60,324 nt of DNA from Clostridia bacterium. GTDB lineage: Bacteria; Bacillota; Clostridia; Oscillospirales; Feifaniaceae. Below, piece after piece: positions 16,438 through 25,240 of the stretch. The position numbers were made by a program, and so were the translations under genes. The stretch lies in assembly GCA_017517965.1 (NCBI GenBank), contig JAFWXR010000038.1, positions 1-60,324 on the forward strand, written 5' to 3'. Under the pieces are notes generated by a model. That model worked only from the letters and a program-made list of their open reading frames with translations. It did not search any database and had not been told where the DNA came from. Position 1 is the first letter of the stretch. Every line of letters starts with the position of its first letter.

Positions 16438-17265
16438 ATGGACTGGCACAGAGTAAAGACGCTCCTTCTGGCATTGCTTATAGTAGCAAACGGTTATCTT
16501 GCTTACAAGATGTATGAGACGGAGCGTGACAGAGATTATATATCCGACAGTTACGTTCAGCAGGCGGCAGATTCGCTGAAATCAAGGGGGATATTCATAT
16601 CTGCGGATAATATTCCGCAGAAAAGACCGGTTGAACCGATAGTCATAATGACGGGTGCAGGCGATGAATATGCTTCTTTTGTAAATAAGCTTGCAGGTGA
16701 AAATGAAGTTTCGGTATCTGTCACCGATGCAGGTAAAGTGTATTCGTTTGCCGACAATACGTTTACGGTTTTTAATGATGGCTCTTTTGAATATGCCGTA
16801 TCCGACAGCGGTGAAAACGAAGGTGTCAGCAGGCGAAGGGCACAGTCTCTGACAAAGACCTTCGTTGAGATATCGGGACTGTCGTCGGCTGATTTTAAAA
16901 TAACGCAGTCAAAAGAGAGTGAAAACGGTTTCACCTTTACAGTACAGCGTTATAAGAATAAGCTTCCGATTGAGGGGTACACGACCGAGGTTGAAATAGC
17001 AGGCAAAAAGGTTGCACGTGCAAGAGGTAAACTTCTTACGGGCAGGGTGTCGAGTGAGATAGCGACGGATTTTTCAAATTCCGTAAACGTACTTTTTGCG
17101 ATAGCAAGTGCGCTCGGCGAAGAAGAAATGCAGGTAAAAACAATGACGCTTACATATGTGGCAGGAGAGAATTTTCCTGAAATTGCCTTTACGCCGATGT
17201 ATGTCATTGAGACGGATGAGTATAACTTCAAATACGACTTAAGTACGGGACAGATTATTGAATAA
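16438..17265 (+). CDS. yycI: YycI-like WalK accessory protein
   Basis: 275 residues with one N-terminal membrane span (MDWHRVKTLLLALLIVANGYL, a typical YycI start) and an extracytoplasmic domain. It contains YycI-type segments such as FTVQRYKNKLPIEGY and GKLLTGRV. It lies three bases after yycH. It is expected to pair with YycH and WalK at the membrane. The usual protease gene htrA/yycK is not at the end of this operon. Confidence 0.85.
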   Translation: MDWHRVKTLLLALLIVANGYLAYKMYETERDRDYISDSYVQQAADSLKSRGIFISADNIPQKRPVEPIVIMTGAGDEYASFVNKLAGENEVSVSVTDAGKVYSFADNTFTVFNDGSFEYAVSDSGENEGVSRRRAQSLTKTFVEISGLSSADFKITQSKESENGFTFTVQRYKNKLPIEGYTTEVEIAGKKVARARGKLLTGRVSSEIATDFSNSVNVLFAIASALGEEEMQVKTMTLTYVAGENFPEIAFTPMYVIETDEYNFKYDLSTGQIIE

Positions 17266-17424
17266 TATTTCAAAATATCCTATACTTTTCAAAAAAATAA
17301 TGTTATAATAGATAAGAGTAAGAAAACAAACGATGTTTAATTATATGTAAAGTTGTTAAACTTTACACCTCTATCGGCCGAAGGGTTCGGCAAAAACATT
17401 TTAAGTAACGGAGGGTGAATATAT
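17266..17424 (+). promoter_or_regulatory. murA leader with two hairpins
   Basis: TATAAT at 17304-17309 is a likely -10 element, but no good -35 is seen. The leader then has a dyad GTAAAGTT-N4-AACTTTAC (17347-17366) and a compact hairpin GCCGAA-GGG-TTCGGC (17377-17391), followed by the GGAGGGTG ribosome site. The dyad could be a protein-binding site; WalR-type boxes (TGTWAH repeats) are not evident. Confidence 0.45.
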
Positions 17425-18723
17425 TTGGACAAGTATGTAATTAACGGTGGGCATCCTCTTTTCGGCGAAGTTACGGTAAGTGGTGCGAAAAATGCCGCTG
17501 TTGCTATACTTCCTGCCGCAGTGCTTGTGAAAGCACCTGTGAGAATTGAGAATATTCCCGATATAAGTGACGTTCGCCACATCTCCGATATGCTTCAGTA
17601 TATGGGCGCATCGGTGAGGCTGGTGAACAAGACTACTCTTGAAATAGATACCACACATATAAAAAATATACAGCCTCCATACGATATGGTAAGGAAACTG
17701 CGTGCATCATACTATTTTATCGGTGCACTTTTAGGCAGGTTTGGTGAAGCGCACGTTGCCATGCCCGGCGGTTGCGATTTCGGCACACGTCCGATTGACC
17801 AGCATATCAAGGGCTTTGAAGCGCTTTCTGCCGATATCAGTATCGGTGAGGGCGGTATCGTTGATGCCACCTGCAAATACGGCAGGCTCAAAGGCGCATC
17901 GGTGTATCTTGACGTGGTTTCTGTCGGTGCAACGATGAACGTTATGCTTGCAGGCGTTCTTGCAGAGGGTGTGACGGTTATTGACAATGCGGCACGTGAA
18001 CCGCATATAGTTGACCTTGCAAACTTCCTCAATGCCTGCGGTGCAGACATCAGGGGTGCAGGTACCGAAACGATAAAAATCAAGGGTGTGGATTCTCTCC
18101 ACGGCTGTACCTACTCCATAATTCCCGACCAGATAGAAGCGGGTACCTATATGGCACTTGCGGCAGCAACGGGCGGAAGAATAGAAGTTAAAAATCTTAT
18201 TCCCAAGCATATGGAATCGATTTCGGCAAAGCTTGTTGAAATGGGCGTTTCGGTCACAGAACTTGATGACAGTATAATTGTTGAAAAAGGTCCTGCAAGG
18301 CTTGAAAAGATAAATCTTAAAACTATGCCCTATCCCGGTTTTCCGACGGATATGCAACCGCAGTTTGGCGTGCTTATGTGTTTGGCAGACGGGGCAAGCA
18401 AGCTTACCGAGGGTGTGTACGATAATCGCTTCAAGTATATGGATGAACTTCGTAGAATGGGTGCAAACGTCTCGGTTGACGGCAGAATTGCGCTGATTGA
18501 AGGGGTTGAAGCCTTTAAGGCGGCACCTGTTTCGGCGTGTGACCTGCGTGCAGGCGCTGCGCTTGTAATGGCGGCACTTGCAACTAACGGCACGTGTGAG
18601 ATAGACAATATCAAGTATATTGAACGTGGATATGAGAATTTTGTAGGCAAGCTTAATGCACTCGGTGCAGATATAAAAAAGATAACGGTGCCTGACGGTC
18701 CTGTTTTAGAAAAAGCAAATTAA
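17425..18723 (+). CDS. murA: UDP-N-acetylglucosamine 1-carboxyvinyltransferase MurA
   Basis: 432 residues with a TTG start just after GGAGGGTG. It has the two-domain EPSP-synthase fold. SGAKNA at about 20 holds the conserved Lys, and MPGGCDFGTRPIDQHIKGFEAL at about 110 holds the active-site Cys that reacts with PEP and fosfomycin. It catalyses the first committed step of peptidoglycan synthesis in the cytoplasm. Many Firmicutes have two MurA paralogues; which one this is cannot be decided. It lies within the wal block but has its own leader. Confidence 0.93.
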   Translation: MDKYVINGGHPLFGEVTVSGAKNAAVAILPAAVLVKAPVRIENIPDISDVRHISDMLQYMGASVRLVNKTTLEIDTTHIKNIQPPYDMVRKLRASYYFIGALLGRFGEAHVAMPGGCDFGTRPIDQHIKGFEALSADISIGEGGIVDATCKYGRLKGASVYLDVVSVGATMNVMLAGVLAEGVTVIDNAAREPHIVDLANFLNACGADIRGAGTETIKIKGVDSLHGCTYSIIPDQIEAGTYMALAAATGGRIEVKNLIPKHMESISAKLVEMGVSVTELDDSIIVEKGPARLEKINLKTMPYPGFPTDMQPQFGVLMCLADGASKLTEGVYDNRFKYMDELRRMGANVSVDGRIALIEGVEAFKAAPVSACDLRAGAALVMAALATNGTCEIDNIKYIERGYENFVGKLNALGADIKKITVPDGPVLEKAN

Positions 18724-18729
18724 AGAAGT

Positions 18730-18756
18730 AATACCAACACTTTGCGTGTTGGTATT
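18730..18756 (+). terminator. Stem-loop after murA
   Basis: AATACCAACAC-TTTGC-GTGTTGGTATT hairpin between murA and walJ. The following T tract is weak, so partial read-through into walJ is likely. Confidence 0.55.
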
Positions 18757-18774
18757 ATTATATAGGAAAGATAT

Positions 18775-19560
18775 ATGAAATTTTGTACTTTGTTTTCAGG
18801 CAGCAGCGGTAACTGCACTTTTATTGAATACGGTGACACGAGGATACTTGTCGATGCAGGCAAAAACGTCAAGACGATACGGTGTGCCCTTCAGCAAATC
18901 GGATACGACTTGCCTGATATTGACGCCATTTTGCTCACCCACGGGCACAGTGACCACGTTGCATCAATCAAGGTGCTGGCAGGGCGTTATTCCATGCCGA
19001 TAATGGGCACCTACGGCACGCTTGACCACGTGCTTGACACGTGTGGTGACGTTATGCCCTCAAGGCTGACTCTTATAGATACCGACAGTATTTATAAAAT
19101 CGGTGATATATCGGTAAACGTTTTTTCAACGCCTCACGATATTGAGGGAAGTGTGGGTTATTCTTTCTCGGCTGACGGGAAAAGGCTGACTATAGCGACG
19201 GATATGGGCTACGTGACGGACGGTACGTATGAACTTATGAAAAAGTCCGACTTTGTTATAATTGAGTCGAATTATGATACGGATATGCTTGAAAACGGGC
19301 CGTATCCGCCACACCTTGTTGCAAGGATAAAGAGTAATAAGGGGCACTTGTCAAACGTTGACTGTGCAAAAACGATATGCAGACTCGTGACAGACGGGGT
19401 GTGTCATTTTATGCTGGCACATTTGAGTGTCAATAACAATACAAAAGACCTTGCGATGAGGGAAACGATTGGAAAACTTATTTCGCAGGGTGTAAAACCG
19501 GGTGAAGTGACGGTTGATATAGCGCCGAGGGATGAAACGGGAAGGATGTTTGTTATATGA
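18775..19560 (+). CDS. walJ: WalJ (YycJ) metallo-beta-lactamase-fold protein
   Basis: 261 residues. The metal motif LLTHGHSDHV (HxHxDH) is at about residue 60, and further His/Asp ligands lie in STPHDIEGSVGY and ATDMGYV. This is the YycJ/WalJ family, a standard member of the walRK operon, with proposed nuclease roles linked to cell division and DNA repair. A GGAAAG site precedes the ATG. Its stop overlaps the rlmH start (ATGA). Confidence 0.92.
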   Translation: MKFCTLFSGSSGNCTFIEYGDTRILVDAGKNVKTIRCALQQIGYDLPDIDAILLTHGHSDHVASIKVLAGRYSMPIMGTYGTLDHVLDTCGDVMPSRLTLIDTDSIYKIGDISVNVFSTPHDIEGSVGYSFSADGKRLTIATDMGYVTDGTYELMKKSDFVIIESNYDTDMLENGPYPPHLVARIKSNKGHLSNVDCAKTICRLVTDGVCHFMLAHLSVNNNTKDLAMRETIGKLISQGVKPGEVTVDIAPRDETGRMFVI

Positions 19561-20039
19561 ACGTAAAACTTATTGCAATGGGTAAACTGCGTGACAGATA
19601 TTTTTCCGATGCATTTGCAGAGTATGAAAAACGCCTTTCGGCATACTGTAAATTTGAACTTATTCAGTTGAATGAAGAACGCTTTTCTTCTGACAATGCA
19701 CCCCGTAAAGAGATAGACACGGCACTCGAAAAAGAGGCGGACGTGATTTTATCAAAGATACCAAAGGGCGCACTCGTGATATCGCTCTGCGTCGAGGGTA
19801 AGCAGATGACGACGGAGGAGTTTTCATCACTCATTGACAAATCGGCAGTATCGGGCAGGAGTGACATCTGTTTTGTTATAGGAAGCTCGTATGGTCTGTC
19901 GGACAGGGTTAAACAGCGCTCAGATATAAAGCTTTCCTTCTCGAAAATGACCTTTCCGCATACGCTTATGAGGGTTATTTTTGCAGAACAACTTTACCGC
20001 GCCTTCAAAGTATCCCGAGGCGAAACATACCATAAATAA
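19557..20039 (+). CDS. rlmH: 23S rRNA pseudouridine1915 N3-methyltransferase RlmH
   Basis: 160 residues, full length. SPOUT-fold marks are FVIGSSYGLSD (the SAM knot) and the C-terminal YRAFKVSRGETYHK. It methylates pseudouridine 1915 in helix 69 of 23S rRNA. RlmH is the usual last gene of the wal cluster in Firmicutes. A strong terminator follows. Confidence 0.95.
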   Translation: MNVKLIAMGKLRDRYFSDAFAEYEKRLSAYCKFELIQLNEERFSSDNAPRKEIDTALEKEADVILSKIPKGALVISLCVEGKQMTTEEFSSLIDKSAVSGRSDICFVIGSSYGLSDRVKQRSDIKLSFSKMTFPHTLMRVIFAEQLYRAFKVSRGETYHK

Positions 20040-20067
20040 AAAAGAGGCATTTGCCTCTTTTTTTATT
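20038..20067 (+). terminator. rlmH terminator
   Basis: AAAGAGGCA-TT-TGCCTCTTT hairpin followed by seven T residues right after the rlmH stop. Confidence 0.85.
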
Positions 20068-20069
20068 TG

Positions 20070-20098
20070 TTGATAAAGCAGATTATTTATGATAGAAT
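20070..20098 (+). promoter_or_regulatory. Promoter of the structured leader RNA
   Basis: TTGATA (20070-20075) and TAGAAT (20093-20098) are 17 bases apart. The expected start point (about 20105) falls at the first base of the long inverted repeat. Confidence 0.6.
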
Positions 20099-20104
20099 AA
20101 AAAA

Positions 20105-20327
20105 TGCCAAACAAAACTTTATAAAGCAAGTGCATGACGATTCCCTTTTTTCGGGGATAATTGCATCTTTTTTTTGATACACATAAGAAGTGTATGGTTT
20201 TGCTAAAAACGCAAACTTCCGTTAACTTCTTGTGTGTGCACCTTCGTGCATTTGCTTGAGTTTTGTTTGGCGACAGCGGAGGTTTCGTGTTTTTGAGTGC
20301 GATAACTTCGGTTGTCGCACTTTTTTT
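20105..20327 (+). ncRNA. Structured leader or small RNA with terminator, ahead of the methylase-nuclease module
   Basis: About 220 bases. The ends of the body are a perfect 13-base inverted repeat (20106-20118 with 20259-20271), extended by a second pair of arms (20124-20134 with 20247-20257, one mismatch). Inside are small hairpins at 20141-20156, 20177-20195 and 20197-20215. After the body comes a strong terminator, GTGCGATAAC-TTCG-GTTGTCGCAC plus seven T (20297-20327). The segment 20271-20284 can pair with 20304-20317, which would break the terminator, so an antiterminated state is possible. The methylase start codon is only 20 bases past the terminator. No known Rfam class was recognised. 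Confidence 0.65.
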
Positions 20328-20346
20328 ATTTTAGGAAGTAATTGCT

Positions 20347-21402
20347 ATGTCAGACAACACCAACTTGCACAGAGCAAACAAGTCAAAAGAAGATGAGTTC
20401 TATACACAGATAGCAGATATAGAAAATGAACTCAAGCATTATAAAAAAGAGTTTAATGATAAGGTCGTTTTCTGTAACTGCGACGACCCATATGAGAGCA
20501 ACTTTTTCAAATATTTTGCAATGAATTTCAATATGCTCGGTCTCAAAAAACTTATTGCAACCTGCTATGCAGGCTCACCCGTTGCAAGTACACAACTTCA
20601 TTTTCCTGAATTTGACGACGAGATACAGAAAAAGAAAAAAGCATATAAAATCGAGATAACAGAGGTTGCCGATTATAACGAGGACGGTGCGGTTGATTTA
20701 TCCGATGTTGAGCATCTTCTCAAAAGCAACAAAAACACCTACACACTTCTCAAAGGTGACGGCGATTTCAGAAGTGAGGAGTGTATAACGCTTCTAAAAG
20801 AGGCTGATATAGTCGTTACCAATCCGCCCTTTTCGCTCTTTCGTGAATACGTCGCACAACTGATTGAATATGACAAAAAGTTTATCATAATAGGCAGTCA
20901 GAATGCGATTACGTATAAAGAGGTTTTCTCTTTATTTAAAGATAATAAAATATGGCTTGGCTATTATTCGGGAGATATGGCATTTACAGTACCAAATTAC
21001 TATGAAGAAAGAGAAACGAGATTCTGGATAGATGAAACGGGTCAGAAATGGCGAAGTATGGGTAATATTTGCTGGTACACCAATCTTGATACAACAAAAA
21101 GGCATCAGGATATATTGTTATTTAAAATCTACAACGAAGAAGAATACCCGAAATATGACAACTATGATGCCATAAACGTTGATAAAGTTTCTGATATACC
21201 TTGTGACTATGATGGGGTTATGGGAGTGCCTATAACTTTTCTTGATAAATATAATCCAAAGCAATTTGAAATATTAAGTGCTAATGACTACAGAAAAAAT
21301 GATAATGTTCCGATCAAAAAACATGGGTTGATAAAAGATAAAGACGGTAGTATAAACGGCAAACCAAAATATGCAAGAATACTGATTAAGAAAAAGAGGT
21401 GA
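20347..21402 (+). CDS. EcoRI-family adenine-specific DNA methyltransferase
   Basis: 351 residues. The SAM-binding region FCNCDDPYESNFFKYF (about 42-57) and the catalytic NPPF (159-162, in VVTNPPFSLFREYVAQ) are those of the MTase_EcoRI family, which methylates adenine N6 in double-stranded DNA. An AGGAAG site precedes the ATG. The DUF262-HNH gene follows after four bases, so the two form a modification-restriction-like pair. The genes are more AT-rich than the wal operon beside them, which fits horizontal transfer. The recognition sequence cannot be predicted. Confidence 0.88.
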   Translation: MSDNTNLHRANKSKEDEFYTQIADIENELKHYKKEFNDKVVFCNCDDPYESNFFKYFAMNFNMLGLKKLIATCYAGSPVASTQLHFPEFDDEIQKKKKAYKIEITEVADYNEDGAVDLSDVEHLLKSNKNTYTLLKGDGDFRSEECITLLKEADIVVTNPPFSLFREYVAQLIEYDKKFIIIGSQNAITYKEVFSLFKDNKIWLGYYSGDMAFTVPNYYEERETRFWIDETGQKWRSMGNICWYTNLDTTKRHQDILLFKIYNEEEYPKYDNYDAINVDKVSDIPCDYDGVMGVPITFLDKYNPKQFEILSANDYRKNDNVPIKKHGLIKDKDGSINGKPKYARILIKKKR

Positions 21403-21406
21403 GTTT

Positions 21407-22516
21407 ATGGAAATAAGGCTTGAAGAAAAAACGGTAAGAGAAATCTTTGACGGCTACGAGGACAGTGCCGAAAACGGCGTAGTTGCATACGGCGGTAAAC
21501 TCAACGTGCGACCTGCTTTTCAGCGTGAATTCGTATACAAGGACAAGCAGAGAGATGCGGTTATCGAAACGATACAAAAGAATTTTCCCTTAAACGTTAT
21601 GTACTGGGTGGAAAATGAAAACGGTATGTACGAGCTTCTTGACGGTCAGCAAAGGACGATAAGCATCTGTCAGTACGTGGGTGGGGAGTATTCCATAAAT
21701 CACAGGGCGTTCGGAAATCTCACCAAAACAGAGCAGGAGCAGATTTTAGATTATAAACTGATGATTTATATCTGCAAAGGCAACGATAAGGAAAAATTAG
21801 ACTGGTTCAAAATAATAAATATCGCAGGCGAAAAACTTACGGATCAGGAACTGCGTAACGCCATATATACGGGCGAATGGCTGTCAAATGCAAAGCAGTA
21901 TTTCAGCAAGAACGGCTGTCCTGCATATCAGATTGCAAGTAAATATATGAGGGGTACGCCCATAAGACAGGACTATCTCGAAACGGTACTCAGGTGGATT
22001 TCTGCAAAGGATAATGAAGAAATTGAAGACTATATGTCAAAGCATCAGCATACCACGAATGCAAGTGAACTGTGGCTCTATTTCAACAGCGTCATAACGT
22101 GGGTGAAAACCATATTCCCCAACTACCGCAGAGAAATGCAGGGTGTCGAATGGGGTATGCTGTATAACAAGTTCGGAAGCAATGCATTTGACCCGCAGGA
22201 ACTTGAAGAGAAAACCGTAAAGCTTTTGATGGACGATGACGTAACAAAAAAGTCGGGCATCTACGAGTATCTTTTAAGCGGTGAAGAAAAGCACCTCAAC
22301 ATCAGGGCATTTTCTGAGTATATGAGAAGAACTGCTTATATTAAACAAGCGTTTAAGTGTCCTCATTGCGTGGCGGAAAAAAGAGAAAAGACAGAATGGC
22401 TGCTTGAAGAAATGGAGGCAGACCACATAAAACCGTGGAGTGAAGGCGGTAAGACGTCAATAGAGAACTGCCAGATGCTCTGCAAAGAACATAACAGAAG
22501 AAAGTCAAATAAATAA
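21407..22516 (+). CDS. DUF262-HNH nuclease protein
   Basis: 369 residues. The N-terminal DUF262 (ParB/sulfiredoxin-like NTPase fold, also found in GmrS) carries its signature DGQQR at 79-83. The C-terminal 55 residues form an HNH nuclease: a zinc pair CPHC, then EADHIKPWSEGG, then NCQMLCKEHN. Proteins with this architecture are associated with phage defence and with restriction of modified DNA. Paired with an adenine methylase, it may cleave DNA lacking or carrying the mark. It is the second gene of the module and is followed by a bidirectional terminator. Confidence 0.85.
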   Translation: MEIRLEEKTVREIFDGYEDSAENGVVAYGGKLNVRPAFQREFVYKDKQRDAVIETIQKNFPLNVMYWVENENGMYELLDGQQRTISICQYVGGEYSINHRAFGNLTKTEQEQILDYKLMIYICKGNDKEKLDWFKIINIAGEKLTDQELRNAIYTGEWLSNAKQYFSKNGCPAYQIASKYMRGTPIRQDYLETVLRWISAKDNEEIEDYMSKHQHTTNASELWLYFNSVITWVKTIFPNYRREMQGVEWGMLYNKFGSNAFDPQELEEKTVKLLMDDDVTKKSGIYEYLLSGEEKHLNIRAFSEYMRRTAYIKQAFKCPHCVAEKREKTEWLLEEMEADHIKPWSEGGKTSIENCQMLCKEHNRRKSNK

Positions 22517-22539
22517 GAGGTGCATTTGCACCTCTTATT
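22512..22539. terminator. Bidirectional terminator
   Basis: AATAAGAGGTGCA/TGCACCTCTTATT hairpin between the nuclease gene and the convergent MurL-MurD gene. Confidence 0.8.
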
Positions 22540-25123
22540 CTTTTACTAATTCTTTGAATCTGTTACCGCGCTCGGCAAAGTTTTTGAACATATTGTAGCT
22601 TGATGCGGCGGGGGAGAGCAGACAGGTTTTTCCTATCGGGGTTACCTTTTTTGCAATTTCAACCGCCTCTTCAAGTGATGAAACCGTGTGCACGTTTTTA
22701 ACCTTAGTCAGCATGGGCGCAATCACTTTATCCGTATCGGGCATAATAATCACGTTTGATATCTGACTCTTGTTTAAAAACTTACACAGTTCCGTATAGT
22801 CAATTCCTCTGTCCATACCGCCTAAAATAAGCGTGTCAACCGCAGGGATACTGCGTACAGCGTTCATACATGCCTCGGGTATGGTGGCAATAGAATCGTT
22901 ATAGTATTTCACACCGCCGTATTCACCCACGTATTCCATTCTGTGAGGTAACGGCTCAAACGTATAGAGCGCATTTTCAAACTGTTCGGGGGTTATGCCG
23001 AGTTTTGAACATATACCAAAAGCAAAGGCAATGTTTGACAAGTTGTGCTTGCCCTTAATAGGCACTTTATTTGCATCAACCGTGATTGACGTGCCTTCAA
23101 AAGTGATTTTCTGTCCCCATATTTTTACGTCACCGCCGACTGTGTAGCGGTTTGAGGGAACGTTATCTATACTCTTGTTTGATTTTTCACAGAAGAAAAT
23201 ATCGCTAGGCTTCTGGTATCTGTAAATGTTCTTTTTGGCATCGATATATTTTTCATAGGTGCCGTAATGGTCAAGATGCTCCTCAAAAAAGTTGAGTATG
23301 GCCGAGTATTTGGGGCTTACCTTGATATACTCCGTCTGGTGTGACGAAAGTTCAAGCACGATATAGCCATTCTTCTTTACGAGAGGCATTATATCAAGCG
23401 CAGGAAGACCGATGTTGCCTGCAAAAAGCGTGTCGGGATATACGCTGTGAAGCACGTGGTAGATGAGGGATGCCGTAGTGCTTTTTCCTTTCGTACCCGT
23501 AATGCCTATAACCCTGTCCCTGTGCTTTTCAAGGAAAAGTTCTATCTGTGAGGTGATTTTTGCCATCTGCTCGGGCGGTAACTTATCAAGCACCACACCG
23601 GGACTTTTCATAACAATATCTGCATCGTATATCGCTGACTGATAGTTTTCACCGCAACAGAATTTTGCATCATAGTCGCCTGAAATTTCATTTTGGTCTG
23701 CAATGGTTATGCTTGCACCGACCGAATATTTTTTTATATGTTCGTAGGTCGATTTACCCTCTGCACCAAAGCCGAGGATAACGACGTTTCTGTTGTCAAA
23801 TACCGACCCCTCAAGCATTGCATCGAAGGTGTAGAAAAGGTGTGACGGCACGAAATGACCAACGTCAAAATATTTATCAAAGTTGTGTGCCGTTTTTCTG
23901 TATTTTGCAAAATAACCGTTTTGCTCGTAATAGGAGAGAAGGTAGGGCAGTTTTTCACCCTTGTATTTCTCTATTGCAAGGCAGATTGCGGCATTAACTT
24001 CATCCCTGCTGCCCACACATTCAAATGGCTTTTCGGGAAGCACGCCGATGAGTTTTAACATAGTATCGGTGAGTTCACTGTCGTTTAAAATGTCGCATCC
24101 GAAAATTTTCTTAACGTCAACAAAGGGGGCAAGCATAAATGCAACGAACAGACATTTCGGGCACTTACCGCACCATATATCTTCTTTACTGCCGACGTTA
24201 CAGCTTTTAAATACACCGTGGTATTTGGTGCATCTTGCAAAATAGCGTGCAATCTGAAATTCGCTGTACGGACGAAGCAGTGAAAAATACGTCACACCGC
24301 AGGGAATGTAATTTTCCATATAAGTGCGGAAGTCATACTCGAATTCGGCTGATTTTGAATACTGATGATTAACGTCGGATATCGTGCTTTCGTTTGCACT
24401 TGATTCGTTTGAAAGCACGACGTATTTTTTACCGTTTAAGTACGCCGCAAGGCAGGAGGCGAATGCCGCCATTGCCGAAAAGGGCGTATGTCCGTTTAAG
24501 TAACCCTGTGCATTGAGTTCAATAAGATGCTTGTCAATCGTTCTGTTTGCAGAAACGAGTCTGTCCGAAAGGCCTGCAACCTCAACACAGCCGAGTGTTG
24601 CCCCTCTCGGATTTATAATAAACGTATTACACTTGTCGGCAAAACGTGAAAGAAGCTCCATCGTAACAACGCTGTCCTTACCGCCGCCTACGGGAATGAG
24701 ATATGAATCAAGCTCATATCTGTTGGCATCGTTTCTTATCGTTTTACCGCTTGAAGTGAGTTTCATAAAAGACTCAATATCGGTTTCAATGCCGTTACGG
24801 TAGAAATATTCACCAAGGCCCTTGAAATAGAGTTTCTTCCACCAGTGTATCTGCGTACTGTCAAGACAGCCGCAGGAAACTACAACTTCGGGAGGACAGG
24901 CACATTTCCAGTAACTTATAAGCTCCACCATACCGAGTGAAAAAATAAGTTTTTCGGCAGACGAGTCGGGTGCATACTTACACGGAATACGCCACGTTGG
25001 CGTAAACGTATGCTCATCCATAACGAAAGTGTAAACTATCGACAGTATACCGTCCTCGTACGAATAGTCGTATTTTTTATATTCAAATGTCGGATGCGCT
25101 TTGCGCAGACTGTTAAAATCCAT
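22535..25123 (-). CDS. MurL-MurD fusion: L-Glu epimerase joined to UDP-MurNAc-L-Ala ligase
   Basis: 862 residues. Residues 1 to about 440 resemble MurL, the UDP-MurNAc-L-Ala-L-Glu epimerase. Marks are YWKCACPP, KGLGEYFYRNG, an ATP-type loop PVGGGKDS (144-151) and a Cys cluster C308, C318, C321, C324. Residues about 445-862 are MurD: N-terminal dinucleotide-type fold VVILGFGAEGKS, ATP loop GTKGKST (543-549), ELSSHQ, and MEYVGEYGGVKYYNDSIAT. In the MurD2-MurL pathway the ligase adds L-Glu and MurL then inverts it, which replaces the MurI racemase route. Having both on one chain supports that reading. The MurL half is recalled from family features, so it is a little less certain than the MurD half. 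Confidence 0.8.
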   Translation of the reverse strand: MDFNSLRKAHPTFEYKKYDYSYEDGILSIVYTFVMDEHTFTPTWRIPCKYAPDSSAEKLIFSLGMVELISYWKCACPPEVVVSCGCLDSTQIHWWKKLYFKGLGEYFYRNGIETDIESFMKLTSSGKTIRNDANRYELDSYLIPVGGGKDSVVTMELLSRFADKCNTFIINPRGATLGCVEVAGLSDRLVSANRTIDKHLIELNAQGYLNGHTPFSAMAAFASCLAAYLNGKKYVVLSNESSANESTISDVNHQYSKSAEFEYDFRTYMENYIPCGVTYFSLLRPYSEFQIARYFARCTKYHGVFKSCNVGSKEDIWCGKCPKCLFVAFMLAPFVDVKKIFGCDILNDSELTDTMLKLIGVLPEKPFECVGSRDEVNAAICLAIEKYKGEKLPYLLSYYEQNGYFAKYRKTAHNFDKYFDVGHFVPSHLFYTFDAMLEGSVFDNRNVVILGFGAEGKSTYEHIKKYSVGASITIADQNEISGDYDAKFCCGENYQSAIYDADIVMKSPGVVLDKLPPEQMAKITSQIELFLEKHRDRVIGITGTKGKSTTASLIYHVLHSVYPDTLFAGNIGLPALDIMPLVKKNGYIVLELSSHQTEYIKVSPKYSAILNFFEEHLDHYGTYEKYIDAKKNIYRYQKPSDIFFCEKSNKSIDNVPSNRYTVGGDVKIWGQKITFEGTSITVDANKVPIKGKHNLSNIAFAFGICSKLGITPEQFENALYTFEPLPHRMEYVGEYGGVKYYNDSIATIPEACMNAVRSIPAVDTLILGGMDRGIDYTELCKFLNKSQISNVIIMPDTDKVIAPMLTKVKNVHTVSSLEEAVEIAKKVTPIGKTCLLSPAASSYNMFKNFAERGNRFKELVKE

Positions 25124-25240
25124 AAAGTCCCTCTTATTATTCGGATATATATATTATAATATCATTTATAAATATTTATTGCAATATTACAAACATTAAG
25201 ATAAAATATTTTAGACAGAAATTGAGGAGGTGTCTGCATA

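Noticed and set aside
20105-20327. Retron msr-msd RNA
   Set aside because: The inverted-repeat ends fit loosely, but there is no reverse transcriptase gene in the window; the adjacent gene is a methylase.
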